Of a DNA stretch of 64,000 nucleotides, positions 23,915 through 32,525 are shown piece after piece; position 1 is the first letter of the stretch, and every line of letters begins with the position of its first letter. A program made the translations under genes and the position numbers. Origin of the DNA: MED-G105 sp039814575 (lineage in GTDB: Bacteria > Pseudomonadota > Alphaproteobacteria > Caulobacterales > Parvularculaceae); the NCBI GenBank assembly GCA_039814575.1, contig JBCCAY010000019.1, positions 8,260-72,259 of the forward strand. The letters are read 5' to 3'. The notes beneath the pieces were generated by a model. That model saw only the letters and a list, made by a program, of their open reading frames with translations. It was not told the origin of the DNA and ran no database searches.

Positions 23915-24589
23915 TTAAGCGGACTTTGCGGAGGTGTCCTCGCTTGCCGCCGTCTCCCCCATTGTCTCAGCGTTGTTTGTACCGTCAGCACTTTTTTCAT
24001 CGGCCTCTTTTTTGTCGGCGCCGATGCGTGGTTCTTCGCCTCGGATCAGGCGATCGATATTCGCTTTATGGCGAATGAAAATGATCGCCGCCATAAAAAG
24101 CGCAGCGCCCGCCGGGCTGGGGCGGCCCATGGCGAAGAGGATCGCCGGCGCACCCGCCGCGGCGACGAGAGCGGAGAGCGACGAATACTTGCTGACGGCG
24201 GCGGTGAGGAGCCAGGTGAGACAGGCCAAGACGCCGCCGGGAAACCAAATCGCCAAGAGCGTGCCGAAGAACGTCGCGACGCCCTTGCCGCCTTTGAAAC
24301 CGAGCCAAACGGGAAAGCAGTGTCCCAGAAACGCCGCGGCGCCGGCGATCTCCGGACGCCATCCGAGCATCGCCGCTATGCCGACGGCGATCGCGCCTTT
24401 GCCGCCGTCCAGAAGCAAGGTCGCCAGCGCCAGATCCTTGCGGCCCGTGCGTAACACGTTCGTTGCGCCGATATTGCCGGAGCCGACGGCGCGGATGTCG
24501 CCAAGCCCCGCCGCGCGGGTGATGATCAGCCCGAACGGCGCGGAGCCCAACAAATAGCCGAGCGCTATTGAGAGAAGAAAAACACCCAT
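23915..24589 (-). CDS. plsY: Glycerol-3-phosphate acyltransferase PlsY
   Basis: A 224-residue inner-membrane enzyme that transfers the acyl group from acyl phosphate to glycerol 3-phosphate, the first step of phospholipid synthesis. The three family motifs are present: GSGNIGATNVLR, GHCFPVWLGFKGGKGVAT and the FIRHKANIDRLIRGEEPRI ending. Five membrane helices are apparent. The C-terminus has an unusual hydrophilic extension of about 33 residues rich in Ala, Glu and Ser beyond the normal end. It sits between pyrB and dprA with eight-base gaps on both sides, so it is in one operon. Confidence 0.95.
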   Translation of the reverse strand: MGVFLLSIALGYLLGSAPFGLIITRAAGLGDIRAVGSGNIGATNVLRTGRKDLALATLLLDGGKGAIAVGIAAMLGWRPEIAGAAAFLGHCFPVWLGFKGGKGVATFFGTLLAIWFPGGVLACLTWLLTAAVSKYSSLSALVAAAGAPAILFAMGRPSPAGAALFMAAIIFIRHKANIDRLIRGEEPRIGADKKEADEKSADGTNNAETMGETAASEDTSAKSA

Positions 24590-24597
24590 GGAAGTAA

Positions 24598-25599
24598 TCA
24601 GCGATCCGCTCGGTCGCCGCCTATGGCCGCACTCGTCCCGCCGCTGGCGACGAGCGCGTCAAGACAGGCCATGCGCGTGGCGACGCCGTAAAAGACTTGT
24701 TGCAGGATGAGGGACCGACGCGGATCGTCGGCGAGCGCGCCGTCGATTTCAACGCCGCGATTCATGGGCCCCGGGTGCATAACGAAGGCGTCAGGCTTCG
24801 CGTAGCTAAGCGTGTCGCTCGTCAGACCGAACGTCGCAAAATAATCGCGCCGCGCTTCGTCCCGCTCCGCATCGGACGCCATGCGCTCGAACTGCATCCG
24901 CAACGCCATAGCGATGTCGGCGCCGGCGAGGCCGTCTTTGAGGGAATCAAACAGCGTCGCGCCGCCAGCGGCGGTTTCATCCGGCAAAAGATGGCGCGGC
25001 GCTACGAAACGGACTTCTGCGCCGAGCCGTTTAAAGAGCCGGGCGTCGGATCCGGCGACGCGGCTGCGCTTGATGTCGCCGCAAATCGCGATGACTTTCC
25101 CTTCCAGCGTGCCGAGCGCGGAGAGGATCGTAGCAGCGTCTAACAACGCCTGGGTGGGATGTTCCTGCGCGCCGTCGCCGGCATTGATCACCGGGCAGGA
25201 CAAACGTCCCGCCAGTTCTTCAAGGCGTCCTGGCGATTGTTGGCGGACAATCATAGCGTGTGCGCCCATCGCCGCGAGGGTCTGCACCGTGTCGATGAAG
25301 CCCTCGTCTTTGTTCACCGAAGAGGCGGCGACGGGGACATTGATAACGTCGGCGCCGAGTTTCTTACCGGCAAGCTCGAACGACAGATTAGTGCGCGTTG
25401 AGTCTTCGAAAAAGAGATTGACCTGCGTCTTGCCGGCCAGGCGTTGTTGCGGCCGTGCGCCCATGCGCAAAAAGCCCGCATAGTGTTCGGCTAGCGCCAA
25501 TAAATAGCGGATATCGTCAGTGGACAAATCATCCACGCTGATCAATCGGCGCGCTTGAAAACCGTCTTGCGGCGGCGAAGGTCGATAACCGTTTTCCAT
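24598..25599 (-). CDS. pyrB: Aspartate carbamoyltransferase catalytic subunit
   Basis: A 333-residue enzyme that forms N-carbamoyl-aspartate in pyrimidine synthesis. The carbamoyl-phosphate-binding motif DSTRTNLSFELA is present, as is the QQSPGRLEELA region, PVINAGDGAQEHPTQALLDA, and the aspartate-binding HPGPMNRGVEI. Length and ATG start at 25599 fit the family. It is followed eight bases later by plsY. In many alphaproteobacteria a dihydroorotase gene (pyrC) lies between pyrB and plsY; here none is present. ruvX lies about 110 bases upstream. Confidence 0.97.
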   Translation of the reverse strand: MENGYRPSPPQDGFQARRLISVDDLSTDDIRYLLALAEHYAGFLRMGARPQQRLAGKTQVNLFFEDSTRTNLSFELAGKKLGADVINVPVAASSVNKDEGFIDTVQTLAAMGAHAMIVRQQSPGRLEELAGRLSCPVINAGDGAQEHPTQALLDAATILSALGTLEGKVIAICGDIKRSRVAGSDARLFKRLGAEVRFVAPRHLLPDETAAGGATLFDSLKDGLAGADIAMALRMQFERMASDAERDEARRDYFATFGLTSDTLSYAKPDAFVMHPGPMNRGVEIDGALADDPRRSLILQQVFYGVATRMACLDALVASGGTSAAIGGDRADR

Positions 25600-25706
25600 T
25601 AAAGATGTTTCATAGTCGCGCTTGCCGCGCCGCGCAACAAACGGGGCGCCCAGTTTCGTGAAAAAGCGCCTGGCTTACACGAATGAACGGTCCTTGGGGG
25701 GCTGCG

Positions 25707-26180
25707 TTAACGCAAAGCGGCGCTGCGCAGGCGATCAATTGCGCCTTGCAAAATAAACGCGGCCGCGGCGGCGTCGATTTGCCGGGCGCGATTGGCGCGG
25801 CTGACATCAAGGGCGATGAGATCGCGCTCCATCGCCGCGGTCGATAAGCGCTCGTCCCAATAGGCGATGGGTAAATCCAAGAGGCGGTGCAAATGGCCGC
25901 CGACAGCGCGCGTTGACTGTGCGCGGGGGCCTTCGCTGCCGTCCATATTGCGCGGCAAGCCGATCACGAGACCACAAACGCCGCGCTCTTTCGCCATTTC
26001 GCTGAGCCGCTCAGCGTCTTTGGTGAGCTTGGTGCGACGCACGGTTTCCACTGGCGTCGCCACGGCGCGCATCGGATCGCAAGCGGCGACACCGATCGTC
26101 TTGTCGCCGAGATCAAGTCCGAGCAGGGCGCCGGCGGGCCCGAAGGCGGCCGCGGCGCGCAAAAAAGGATCAGCTTCCAT
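25707..26180 (-). CDS. ruvX: Putative pre-16S rRNA nuclease / Holliday junction resolvase RuvX (YqgF)
   Basis: A 157-residue RNase H-fold protein. YqgF family members process the 5' end of pre-16S rRNA and have been proposed as Holliday junction resolvases. Family motifs are GLDLGDKTIGVA (first catalytic Asp), VIGLPRNMDGSEGPRA, and WDERLSTAAMERDL with a C-terminal DAAAAAFILQ that carries the last acidic residue. The ATG at 26180 is preferred over a GTG at 26192 by position near the conserved start. It is the first gene of the leftward ruvX-pyrB-plsY-dprA run and is divergent from the zincin-like gene at 26419. Confidence 0.93.
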   Translation of the reverse strand: MEADPFLRAAAAFGPAGALLGLDLGDKTIGVAACDPMRAVATPVETVRRTKLTKDAERLSEMAKERGVCGLVIGLPRNMDGSEGPRAQSTRAVGGHLHRLLDLPIAYWDERLSTAAMERDLIALDVSRANRARQIDAAAAAFILQGAIDRLRSAALR

Positions 26181-26418
26181 TTCTTCGTTCACTCCGGCAA
26201 CATACGGTTGGGCTCTCCGAAAGGCGATCCCTCTATCAAACGCTCAATTCCGACGCACATTAGTTCTGGCAAAGGGGTGAGGCGGGCGGTGGATCGCCGC
26301 AGTTTCCAACGCGGTGAAAGACTTCTCGAGAGGTTAGAACTTCTTGAGTGCGGACAATGTGGGCGCGCCTGATGCACGCATCAAAGGCGGCGAATGTGGG
26401 TAAAGGTTTGGGGCGTCC

Positions 26419-27954
26419 ATGGCGATGATTGGAACCGACGCGATTGCGCGCGTTAAATCGGTGAGCGCGGATCATGGCCGCACGGCTTTCGCGACGGCCT
26501 GTCGGCGCGTTCTGTTCGTCGCGCTTAGCCTATTTGTTTTATCGCCAATGAACGCCGTTATGGCGGCGGGAGCCGGAGATCGCTCGACGCCGTTCGTCTC
26601 AATAAGGCTCAACGAACATGGCGACGCTCTTTGGCGCTTGGTCTATGAAACCGCTGCGCCTGTTTCCGAACTCGACTTGGGCCATGATCTCGACGGGTAT
26701 CGAGGCCAGTTTTGGCGCGTCGTCAGCGAGAACGTCGTCCTAACGACTGAAAACGGTCGCGACATTCTAGTGGCGCGCGACGGCGGCCGCTTTCGGACGG
26801 TTGAGCTGCATCTATTGGCCGGCCCTGTCGCGATGCAGCGCACCTATGAAGCGTTCATGCCCTTGGGGCAGGCGGGCGTTCTACTTTACACGGGGCATTT
26901 TCAGCCCTGGTCGGCGACCGGCGCGCGGCTCTCCGCTGAGTTCACCATTACGCCGATGGCGCGGCGTGGGCTCAGCCAGCGCGCGACCGCGTTCGGTGAT
27001 ATTGCGCTGCGGCTTGAGAATTGGCGCAGCCGGTTGGAGCATCCGGCGTTCATTTTAGTGGGGCCGGAGCCGTCCTTGGTTGAGCCAGGCGCGCCGATGC
27101 TCATCGACGGCGCGATGCGTCAGGTTGGCGCTTATGTGGGCGCGATCGATCCCGCCGCGCCGGACTGGATAAAGCGCGAATCGGCCGCCATCGCCGAACA
27201 ATCGCTTTATGCCCTCGAAGCAGCGTTCGGATGGACCATCGATGTGACGCCGAATTTCTTTATCGCTTACGCCGCCGGCGACATTGAAGGGCGTGCGGCG
27301 TTCACCGGCGACGCTTTGCCCGGTCAGTTCCGCATTGCGTTGGACGGCGGCGCCTGGCGGCGACGCACGCCCTTTACGGAGAATGTCTTGCGCGTCGGCA
27401 TCGCCCATGAGGCGGCGCATTTATGGCAGGCGGCGGCGCGGCCTTTGAGCGGCGGTGCGCCCGATTGGATCCATGAAGGTGGCGCGAACGTCATCGCCTC
27501 CGATTTGTTGGTGCGGCTCGGCCATTGGACCGAAGCGGACGCCGCCCATGATCTCGCTGACGCGCGTTCATCCTGTGCTGATCGCTTGCGCGGCCGCGCT
27601 TTGGTGCGGCTGTCGCCCCTAAAAGACAGCGACGCGGCGTATTATTGCGGGCAGACGCTGAACGCGCTCGCCGCGGCGGCGCATCCCGGCGGCGTTATCG
27701 GCTTTTGGAATCTCTTTATCGATCGCGCTCGCGCCCAAGGCGGCTATGACGCGGCGCTGTTCTTCGACCTTGCCGGCGAAGTCGGCGGCCCGGCGCTGCG
27801 GGATGAAATGACCCGGTTTGTCCGCACCAATTATGCTCGGCCCGAACGCGGCTTTCAGCGTTTAGACGCTGCCCTCGACGCTGGCGGCGGCATGGCGGGC
27901 GCCTATCATGGCCAGTCATTGGTGGGTGAGGCGGCGCAGCCGGGCCGTCCCTAG
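26419..27954 (+). CDS. Exported gluzincin-like putative metallopeptidase
   Basis: A 511-residue protein that I cannot assign to a named family. A long Arg-containing n-region and hydrophobic core (about residues 29-45) form a signal peptide. The central part is beta-rich. A zinc-binding site is clear: HEAAH at residues 330-334 followed by HEGG with Glu353. The pattern HExxH-(18 residues)-E is exactly that of M1-type gluzincins. The remainder after residue 360 is helical, as in the C-terminal half of thermolysin-like folds. It is therefore probably a periplasmic or cell-surface peptidase. It precedes gatC by about 165 bases on the same strand, but no functional link is evident. Confidence 0.72.
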   Translation: MAMIGTDAIARVKSVSADHGRTAFATACRRVLFVALSLFVLSPMNAVMAAGAGDRSTPFVSIRLNEHGDALWRLVYETAAPVSELDLGHDLDGYRGQFWRVVSENVVLTTENGRDILVARDGGRFRTVELHLLAGPVAMQRTYEAFMPLGQAGVLLYTGHFQPWSATGARLSAEFTITPMARRGLSQRATAFGDIALRLENWRSRLEHPAFILVGPEPSLVEPGAPMLIDGAMRQVGAYVGAIDPAAPDWIKRESAAIAEQSLYALEAAFGWTIDVTPNFFIAYAAGDIEGRAAFTGDALPGQFRIALDGGAWRRRTPFTENVLRVGIAHEAAHLWQAAARPLSGGAPDWIHEGGANVIASDLLVRLGHWTEADAAHDLADARSSCADRLRGRALVRLSPLKDSDAAYYCGQTLNALAAAAHPGGVIGFWNLFIDRARAQGGYDAALFFDLAGEVGGPALRDEMTRFVRTNYARPERGFQRLDAALDAGGGMAGAYHGQSLVGEAAQPGRP

Positions 27955-27995
27955 TTTTCTCCGTCATCGTAAGCATCGGCACGGCGTCTCGTGCG

Positions 27996-28025
27996 CCTTG
28001 CCTCTTGCCCACCTTGCCTCTTGCC
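27996..28025 (+). repeat. Short direct repeat upstream of gatC
   Basis: Two exact 14-base copies of CCTTGCCTCTTGCC (27996-28009 and 28012-28025), separated by two bases, lie in the 166-base gap before gatC. It could be a regulator site or a replication slippage product. Confidence 0.7.
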
Positions 28026-28120
28026 GAAGCGGCGGGGCGTTGTTACGCGTCCTTACTTAGCGTTGACGTTTGCGCCGATAAAAGCGGCGCTCATAAAAGT
28101 CGAACCCGACGGGAGCCCTA

Positions 28121-28420
28121 ATGGCGGTTGATAAAGAAACGGTGCGGAAAGTGGCGCGACTGGCGCGCATCGCGGCGCCGGAAGAACGGTTGGAGCCGCT
28201 GGCGGCGGAACTCTCCGGCATTTTGCAATGGATCGAACAATTAAACGAAGTCGATGTTGAGGGCGTTGAGGCGATGGCCTCCACCGTCGATGTCGATATG
28301 CCGATGCGAGAAGACGTCACGCTCGACGGGCCCACGGGCGGCGGCCAACCGGCGAACGTCGTCGGCAATGCGCCGAAGACGGAAGACAATTTCTTCATCG
28401 TTCCAAAAGTGGTGGAGTAG
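28121..28420 (+). CDS. gatC: Asp/Glu-tRNA amidotransferase subunit C
   Basis: A 99-residue GatC. It stabilises GatA and GatB in the complex that converts Glu-tRNA(Gln) or Asp-tRNA(Asn) to the amide form. Family signatures are VDKETVRKVARLARIA at the start, LSGILQWIEQLNEVD in the middle and MREDVT, then NFFIVPKVVE at the end. A GGGAG Shine-Dalgarno precedes the ATG. The stop is three bases before the gatA ATG. Presence of GatCAB means the organism makes Gln-tRNA and/or Asn-tRNA indirectly. Confidence 0.96.
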   Translation: MAVDKETVRKVARLARIAAPEERLEPLAAELSGILQWIEQLNEVDVEGVEAMASTVDVDMPMREDVTLDGPTGGGQPANVVGNAPKTEDNFFIVPKVVE

Positions 28421-28423
28421 GCC

Positions 28424-29908
28424 ATGGGCGCGATCACTGATTTAACCCTGGCGGGGCTGCGCGACGCGCTCGCCAAAAAAGACGTTTCTTCGCGCGAGGC
28501 GACCGACGCCTATTTGGCGCGCATCGACAAAGCTGCGGCGCTGAACGCCTATATTCTTCCGACACCGGATAAAGCCCGCGCCATGGCCGACGCGTCCGAC
28601 GCGCGCCGGGCGAAGGGTGAGGCGGGACCGCTCGAAGGCGTGCCCCTCGGCATTAAAGACCTCTTCTGCACAGAAGGCGTCCAGGCTGCTGCTGCGTCGC
28701 ATATCTTGGAAGACTTTAAGCCGGCGTATGAATCGACGGTCTCGGCCAATCTTTGGCGGGACGGCGCGGTGATGCTCGGTAAGCTGAACATGGATGAGTT
28801 CGCCATGGGCTCGTCCAATGAAACGAGCTATTTCGGTCCGGTGGTGAACCCTTGGCGGCGCAATGACGGCGGCAATGCGAAACTGACCGCCGGCGGCTCG
28901 TCCGGCGGCTCGTCATCGGCGATGGCGGCGCGTCTTTGCGCTGCGGCGACAGGCACCGACACCGGCGGCTCCATTCGTCAGCCGGCGTCGCTAACGGCGA
29001 CCGTCGGTGTCAAACCCACCTATGGCCGCTGCTCGCGCTGGGGGATTATCGCCTTCGCGTCGTCATTGGATCAGGCCGGGCCGATCACCCAAGACGTGCG
29101 CGACGCGGCGATTATGCTGCGCTCCATGGCGGGCCATGACGTGAAAGACTCAACGAGCATCGATCGTCCGGTGCCGGATTATGAGGCCGTGCTTGGCAAA
29201 TCGCTTAAAGGCATGAAAATCGGCGTGCCGAAAGAGTATCGCATCGACGGCATGGCCGGCGAGATCGAAACGCTGTGGAGCCAAGGAGCGGACTGGCTGA
29301 AAGACGCCGGCGCGGAGATCGTTGACATCTCGCTGCCGATGACGAAATACGCTCTACCGGTCTATTACATCGTTGCGCCGGCGGAGGCGTCGTCTAACCT
29401 CGCGCGTTATGACGGCGTGCGCTATGGCCTGCGCGCGAAAGACCATGACGATATTCTGTCGCTTTACGAGAAGACGCGCGCGGAAGGGTTCGGCGAAGAA
29501 GTTGTTCGTCGCATTCTTATCGGCACTTACGTTCTGTCGGCCGGCTATTACGACGCCTATTATCTGCGCGCGCAAAAAGTGCGTAAGCTGATCGCCAATG
29601 AGTTCGCCGAGGCGTTTAAGTCGGTGGACTTGATCTTAACGCCGTCGACGCCGTCGGCCGCTTTCGCGCTCGGTGAGAAGCGCGACAATCCCGTCGATAT
29701 GTATCTGAACGACGTCTTCACGGTGACGGCGAACCTCGCCGGCCTGCCGGCGGGCTCCGTGCCGGCGGGGCTTGACGCGCAAGGCTTGCCGTTGGGCTTG
29801 CAATTATTGGCGCGGCCATTTGCAGAAGAAACGCTGTTTACGGGTCTTTCCGCCTTGGAGGGCGCTGCCAACTTCACCAGCCGTCCGGATGATTGGTGGG
29901 CGGCGTAA
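28424..29908 (+). CDS. gatA: Asp/Glu-tRNA amidotransferase subunit A
   Basis: A 494-residue amidase-signature enzyme that releases ammonia from glutamine for the GatCAB complex. The Ser-cisSer-Lys catalytic set is visible: LGIKDLFCTEG supplies Lys, and GGSSGGSSSAMAARL and TGTDTGGSIRQPAS supply the two Ser. Length is standard. It follows gatC by three bases. The next gene is not gatB but ggt, starting 38 bases downstream, with gatB two genes further on. Confidence 0.97.
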   Translation: MGAITDLTLAGLRDALAKKDVSSREATDAYLARIDKAAALNAYILPTPDKARAMADASDARRAKGEAGPLEGVPLGIKDLFCTEGVQAAAASHILEDFKPAYESTVSANLWRDGAVMLGKLNMDEFAMGSSNETSYFGPVVNPWRRNDGGNAKLTAGGSSGGSSSAMAARLCAAATGTDTGGSIRQPASLTATVGVKPTYGRCSRWGIIAFASSLDQAGPITQDVRDAAIMLRSMAGHDVKDSTSIDRPVPDYEAVLGKSLKGMKIGVPKEYRIDGMAGEIETLWSQGADWLKDAGAEIVDISLPMTKYALPVYYIVAPAEASSNLARYDGVRYGLRAKDHDDILSLYEKTRAEGFGEEVVRRILIGTYVLSAGYYDAYYLRAQKVRKLIANEFAEAFKSVDLILTPSTPSAAFALGEKRDNPVDMYLNDVFTVTANLAGLPAGSVPAGLDAQGLPLGLQLLARPFAEETLFTGLSALEGAANFTSRPDDWWAA

Positions 29909-29946
29909 AACGGGTCCGATCGCTGAGAAACGAAAACGAGGGCGTA

Positions 29947-31716
29947 ATGCATAAAAGACAATTAATCTCGTTATTGGCGGTGCTCAGCGTCGCTGGCGGT
30001 CTTTTCGGATGCGGCGACGGCGCAGAGACGCCGCCGCCTATTAGTGAAACGCCCGTCGCGATCGAAGAAACGGCCGTCATTGATGGCCGCGATGTCGCCG
30101 CAAAGAACGATGCGGCTGTCGCTATGCCCGACCGCTTCGCCGCTGAAGCGGCGAGCGCAGTTCTCGCCGAGGGCGGCAACGCTGTCGACGCCGCTGTCGC
30201 GGCGTCGTTCGTGTTGGCGGTGACGCTGCCCGAAGCCGGCAATCTCGGCGGCGGCGGCTTTATGACCTTGGTTGTCGACGGCGAGCCGAATTTTATCGAT
30301 TTCCGCGAGACCGCACCGGCGTCGGCTGTGCGGGACATGTATCTCGATGAAAAGGGCGAGTTCGTCTCCCGCCGCGCGCAGGTGGGGGCGCTCGCCTCCG
30401 GTGTTCCGGGCACCGTGCGTGGTCTTCAAGTGGCGCACGAGGAATACGGACAATTGTCCTGGGCCCGCCTTGTGGCGCCGGCGATTGCGCTCGCCCGCGA
30501 CGGCTTTGAGGTTCCGCCGCAGCTCGCCCAACGCATCGAATACAAAGCGGAGTTCTTCGGCGAGGAAACGAACTTCTCCGATTATTTCAGCGCCAAAGCC
30601 GGCGAACGGCTGGTGCAGCCGGAACTCGCCGCCACGTTGCAACGGATCGCCGATGCCGGCGCTGATGAGTTTTACACTGGTGAGACGGCGAGCATGACCG
30701 TCGCGCAAATGCGTAAAATCGACGGTCTCATTACTTTGCAAGATCTCGCGGAGTACAAAGCTGTTGCGCGTGAACCCGCCATGGCGGAGTGGCGTGGACG
30801 GACGATTGTTTCCGCGCCGCCGCCAAGCTCTGGCGGCATCGCGCTCTTGCAATTGCTCGGCATGAAGTCGGTGCTCGCTGAAGCGTTTGAGGGCGTCACG
30901 TTGAACAGCCGTCAATATGTGCATTTGGTCGCGGAGATGGAGAAGCGCGTCTTCGCCGATCGCGCGGAGTATTTGGGCGATCCGGACTATTACAATGTTC
31001 CCGTCGCGGAACTGACGAGCCCTGACTATATCGCCCGCCGCGCGGCGGAGGTGAATATCGACGCCATCTCTGAGACGGACGGCGTCGTCCCCGGTTTGCA
31101 AGAATCGTTTCAAACGACGCACTTCTCAATCCTCGACTTTGACGGCAATGCCGTGGCGGTGACGACGACCTTGAACGCCAGCTTCGGCTCCGGCGTTGTC
31201 GTTGAAGGCGCAGGCTATCTTCTCAACAATGAGATGGATGATTTCTCCGCAAAGCCCGGAACGCCGAACCTTTATGGCGTCGTCGGCGGCGAGGCGAACG
31301 CCATCGCGCCGAGAAAGCGTATGCTCTCTTCGATGACGCCGACGGTCGTTATGGATGGCGAGAACGTCGCGATGGTGGTCGGCACGCCCGGCGGCCCGAC
31401 GATTTTCACGTCCGTCTTCCAAGCGATCGTCAATCACTTCGATTACGGATTGCCCGTTGAGGAGGCTGTCGCGAAGGGGCGTTTCCACCACCAATTGCTG
31501 CCGAAAGATAATCTTCTCCTTGAGGAGCGGATCGAGAATTTGGACGCCGTCAGCGGCGGCCTTGAAGAGATGGGCTATGTCTTGCGCACCTATTCGCAAT
31601 ATGGCGACGTGCATGCGATCACCGTGAAAGACGGCGTCGTCGCCGCCGCGCACGATCCGCGCGGGCGCGGCGCATCGTCTGTGTTAGCGGCGACGAAGCG
31701 CAAAGAGGTCGAATAG
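29947..31716 (+). CDS. ggt: Gamma-glutamyltransferase lipoprotein
   Basis: A 589-residue Ntn-hydrolase that cleaves the gamma-glutamyl bond of glutathione and related peptides. The precursor self-cleaves before Thr390 (TTHFSILDFDGNAVAVTTTLN). Other hallmarks are GGNAVDAAVAASFVLAV, GNLGGGGFMT, FRETAP, AQVGALASGVPGTVRGL and GGPTIFTSVFQ. An N-terminal signal ends in LFGC, so the enzyme is lipid-anchored rather than soluble in the periplasm. A GAGGG Shine-Dalgarno precedes the ATG at 29947. It lies inside the gat operon, 38 bases after gatA, and its TAG overlaps the GTG start of the following hydrolase. Confidence 0.93.
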   Translation: MHKRQLISLLAVLSVAGGLFGCGDGAETPPPISETPVAIEETAVIDGRDVAAKNDAAVAMPDRFAAEAASAVLAEGGNAVDAAVAASFVLAVTLPEAGNLGGGGFMTLVVDGEPNFIDFRETAPASAVRDMYLDEKGEFVSRRAQVGALASGVPGTVRGLQVAHEEYGQLSWARLVAPAIALARDGFEVPPQLAQRIEYKAEFFGEETNFSDYFSAKAGERLVQPELAATLQRIADAGADEFYTGETASMTVAQMRKIDGLITLQDLAEYKAVAREPAMAEWRGRTIVSAPPPSSGGIALLQLLGMKSVLAEAFEGVTLNSRQYVHLVAEMEKRVFADRAEYLGDPDYYNVPVAELTSPDYIARRAAEVNIDAISETDGVVPGLQESFQTTHFSILDFDGNAVAVTTTLNASFGSGVVVEGAGYLLNNEMDDFSAKPGTPNLYGVVGGEANAIAPRKRMLSSMTPTVVMDGENVAMVVGTPGGPTIFTSVFQAIVNHFDYGLPVEEAVAKGRFHHQLLPKDNLLLEERIENLDAVSGGLEEMGYVLRTYSQYGDVHAITVKDGVVAAAHDPRGRGASSVLAATKRKEVE

Positions 31717-32525
31717 TGAGCGACACGGCGAACCCCAGCATGCGTCGCGCACGCATCACTTATGCTGCGCCGATTGAGGGCGGCCATGAGATGGTCGCCG
31801 ACCACATGCCGATTGTCGAAGACGCCGCTGAGAAATGGCGCGTTATCGCCATTCCGGGCACGCCGTCGCGGCCGCATACCTTTATTCGGTTTTTACGGAT
31901 TGCGCCGGAAGACCTCGACATCATCGCGGTGAACCGCGCCGGCTATGGCGGGCCTGATTATGGCTCCGCGCGACGTCAGCCCGTCTTGTCATTTGATGAT
32001 CAGATTGCGGCGATGGCGCCGCTTTTTGATAAAGACGATGGCTTTCGAAACATCGTCGTCGGCATTTCCTATGGCGGCGAATTGGCGCTGAAATGCGCGC
32101 TCGATTTTCCGAACCGCATTCACGGCGTCGTCACGGTCGCCGCGCTAATCACTGAGCCCTTGCCCTATATCAACGCGATTACACCGTTGGCGGAGCATTC
32201 GCCCATTCGCGAACTCCTGCCGGGATATCTGCACAATGCGCGTGCGGAAGTCGAAGGGCGACGCTCGCAGATTGGGCCATTGCTCGATCGGCTCGGCGAA
32301 CTCAACGTCCCCGTGACGATCTTGCACGGTGATCTTGAACATCTCGTTGCGCAAAGCGACGCGGAATTGTTGCTAAGCCGCTTTCCCGCCGGCGCTGACG
32401 TCAAATACGACCCCATCCCCGGCGGCACCCATTATCTTGAATTGCAAACCCCAAGGCGCATCTACGCCGCGATCCGCGATGTGATCGCCCGCGCCAATAA
32501 TAACGTTACGAAGGATACCGACTAA
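31716..32525 (+). CDS. Alpha/beta-fold hydrolase
   Basis: A 269-residue cytoplasmic alpha/beta hydrolase without signal peptide. The nucleophile elbow is GISYGGE, with an oxyanion-hole region near IPGTPSRP. A late Asp lies in VTILHGDLEHLV, and the catalytic His is in GGTHYLEL. The substrate is unknown; esterase, lipase or amidase are possible. The GTG start overlaps the ggt stop by one base, and its own TAA overlaps the gatB ATG. Translation is thus coupled on both sides, and it may act on a product of the glutamyl metabolism encoded next to it (inference). Confidence 0.85.
   Translation: MSDTANPSMRRARITYAAPIEGGHEMVADHMPIVEDAAEKWRVIAIPGTPSRPHTFIRFLRIAPEDLDIIAVNRAGYGGPDYGSARRQPVLSFDDQIAAMAPLFDKDDGFRNIVVGISYGGELALKCALDFPNRIHGVVTVAALITEPLPYINAITPLAEHSPIRELLPGYLHNARAEVEGRRSQIGPLLDRLGELNVPVTILHGDLEHLVAQSDAELLLSRFPAGADVKYDPIPGGTHYLELQTPRRIYAAIRDVIARANNNVTKDTD

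Noticed and set aside
29971..31122. Leftward ORF of 383 codons
   Set aside because: Antisense to ggt; Arg/His-rich and without start signals.
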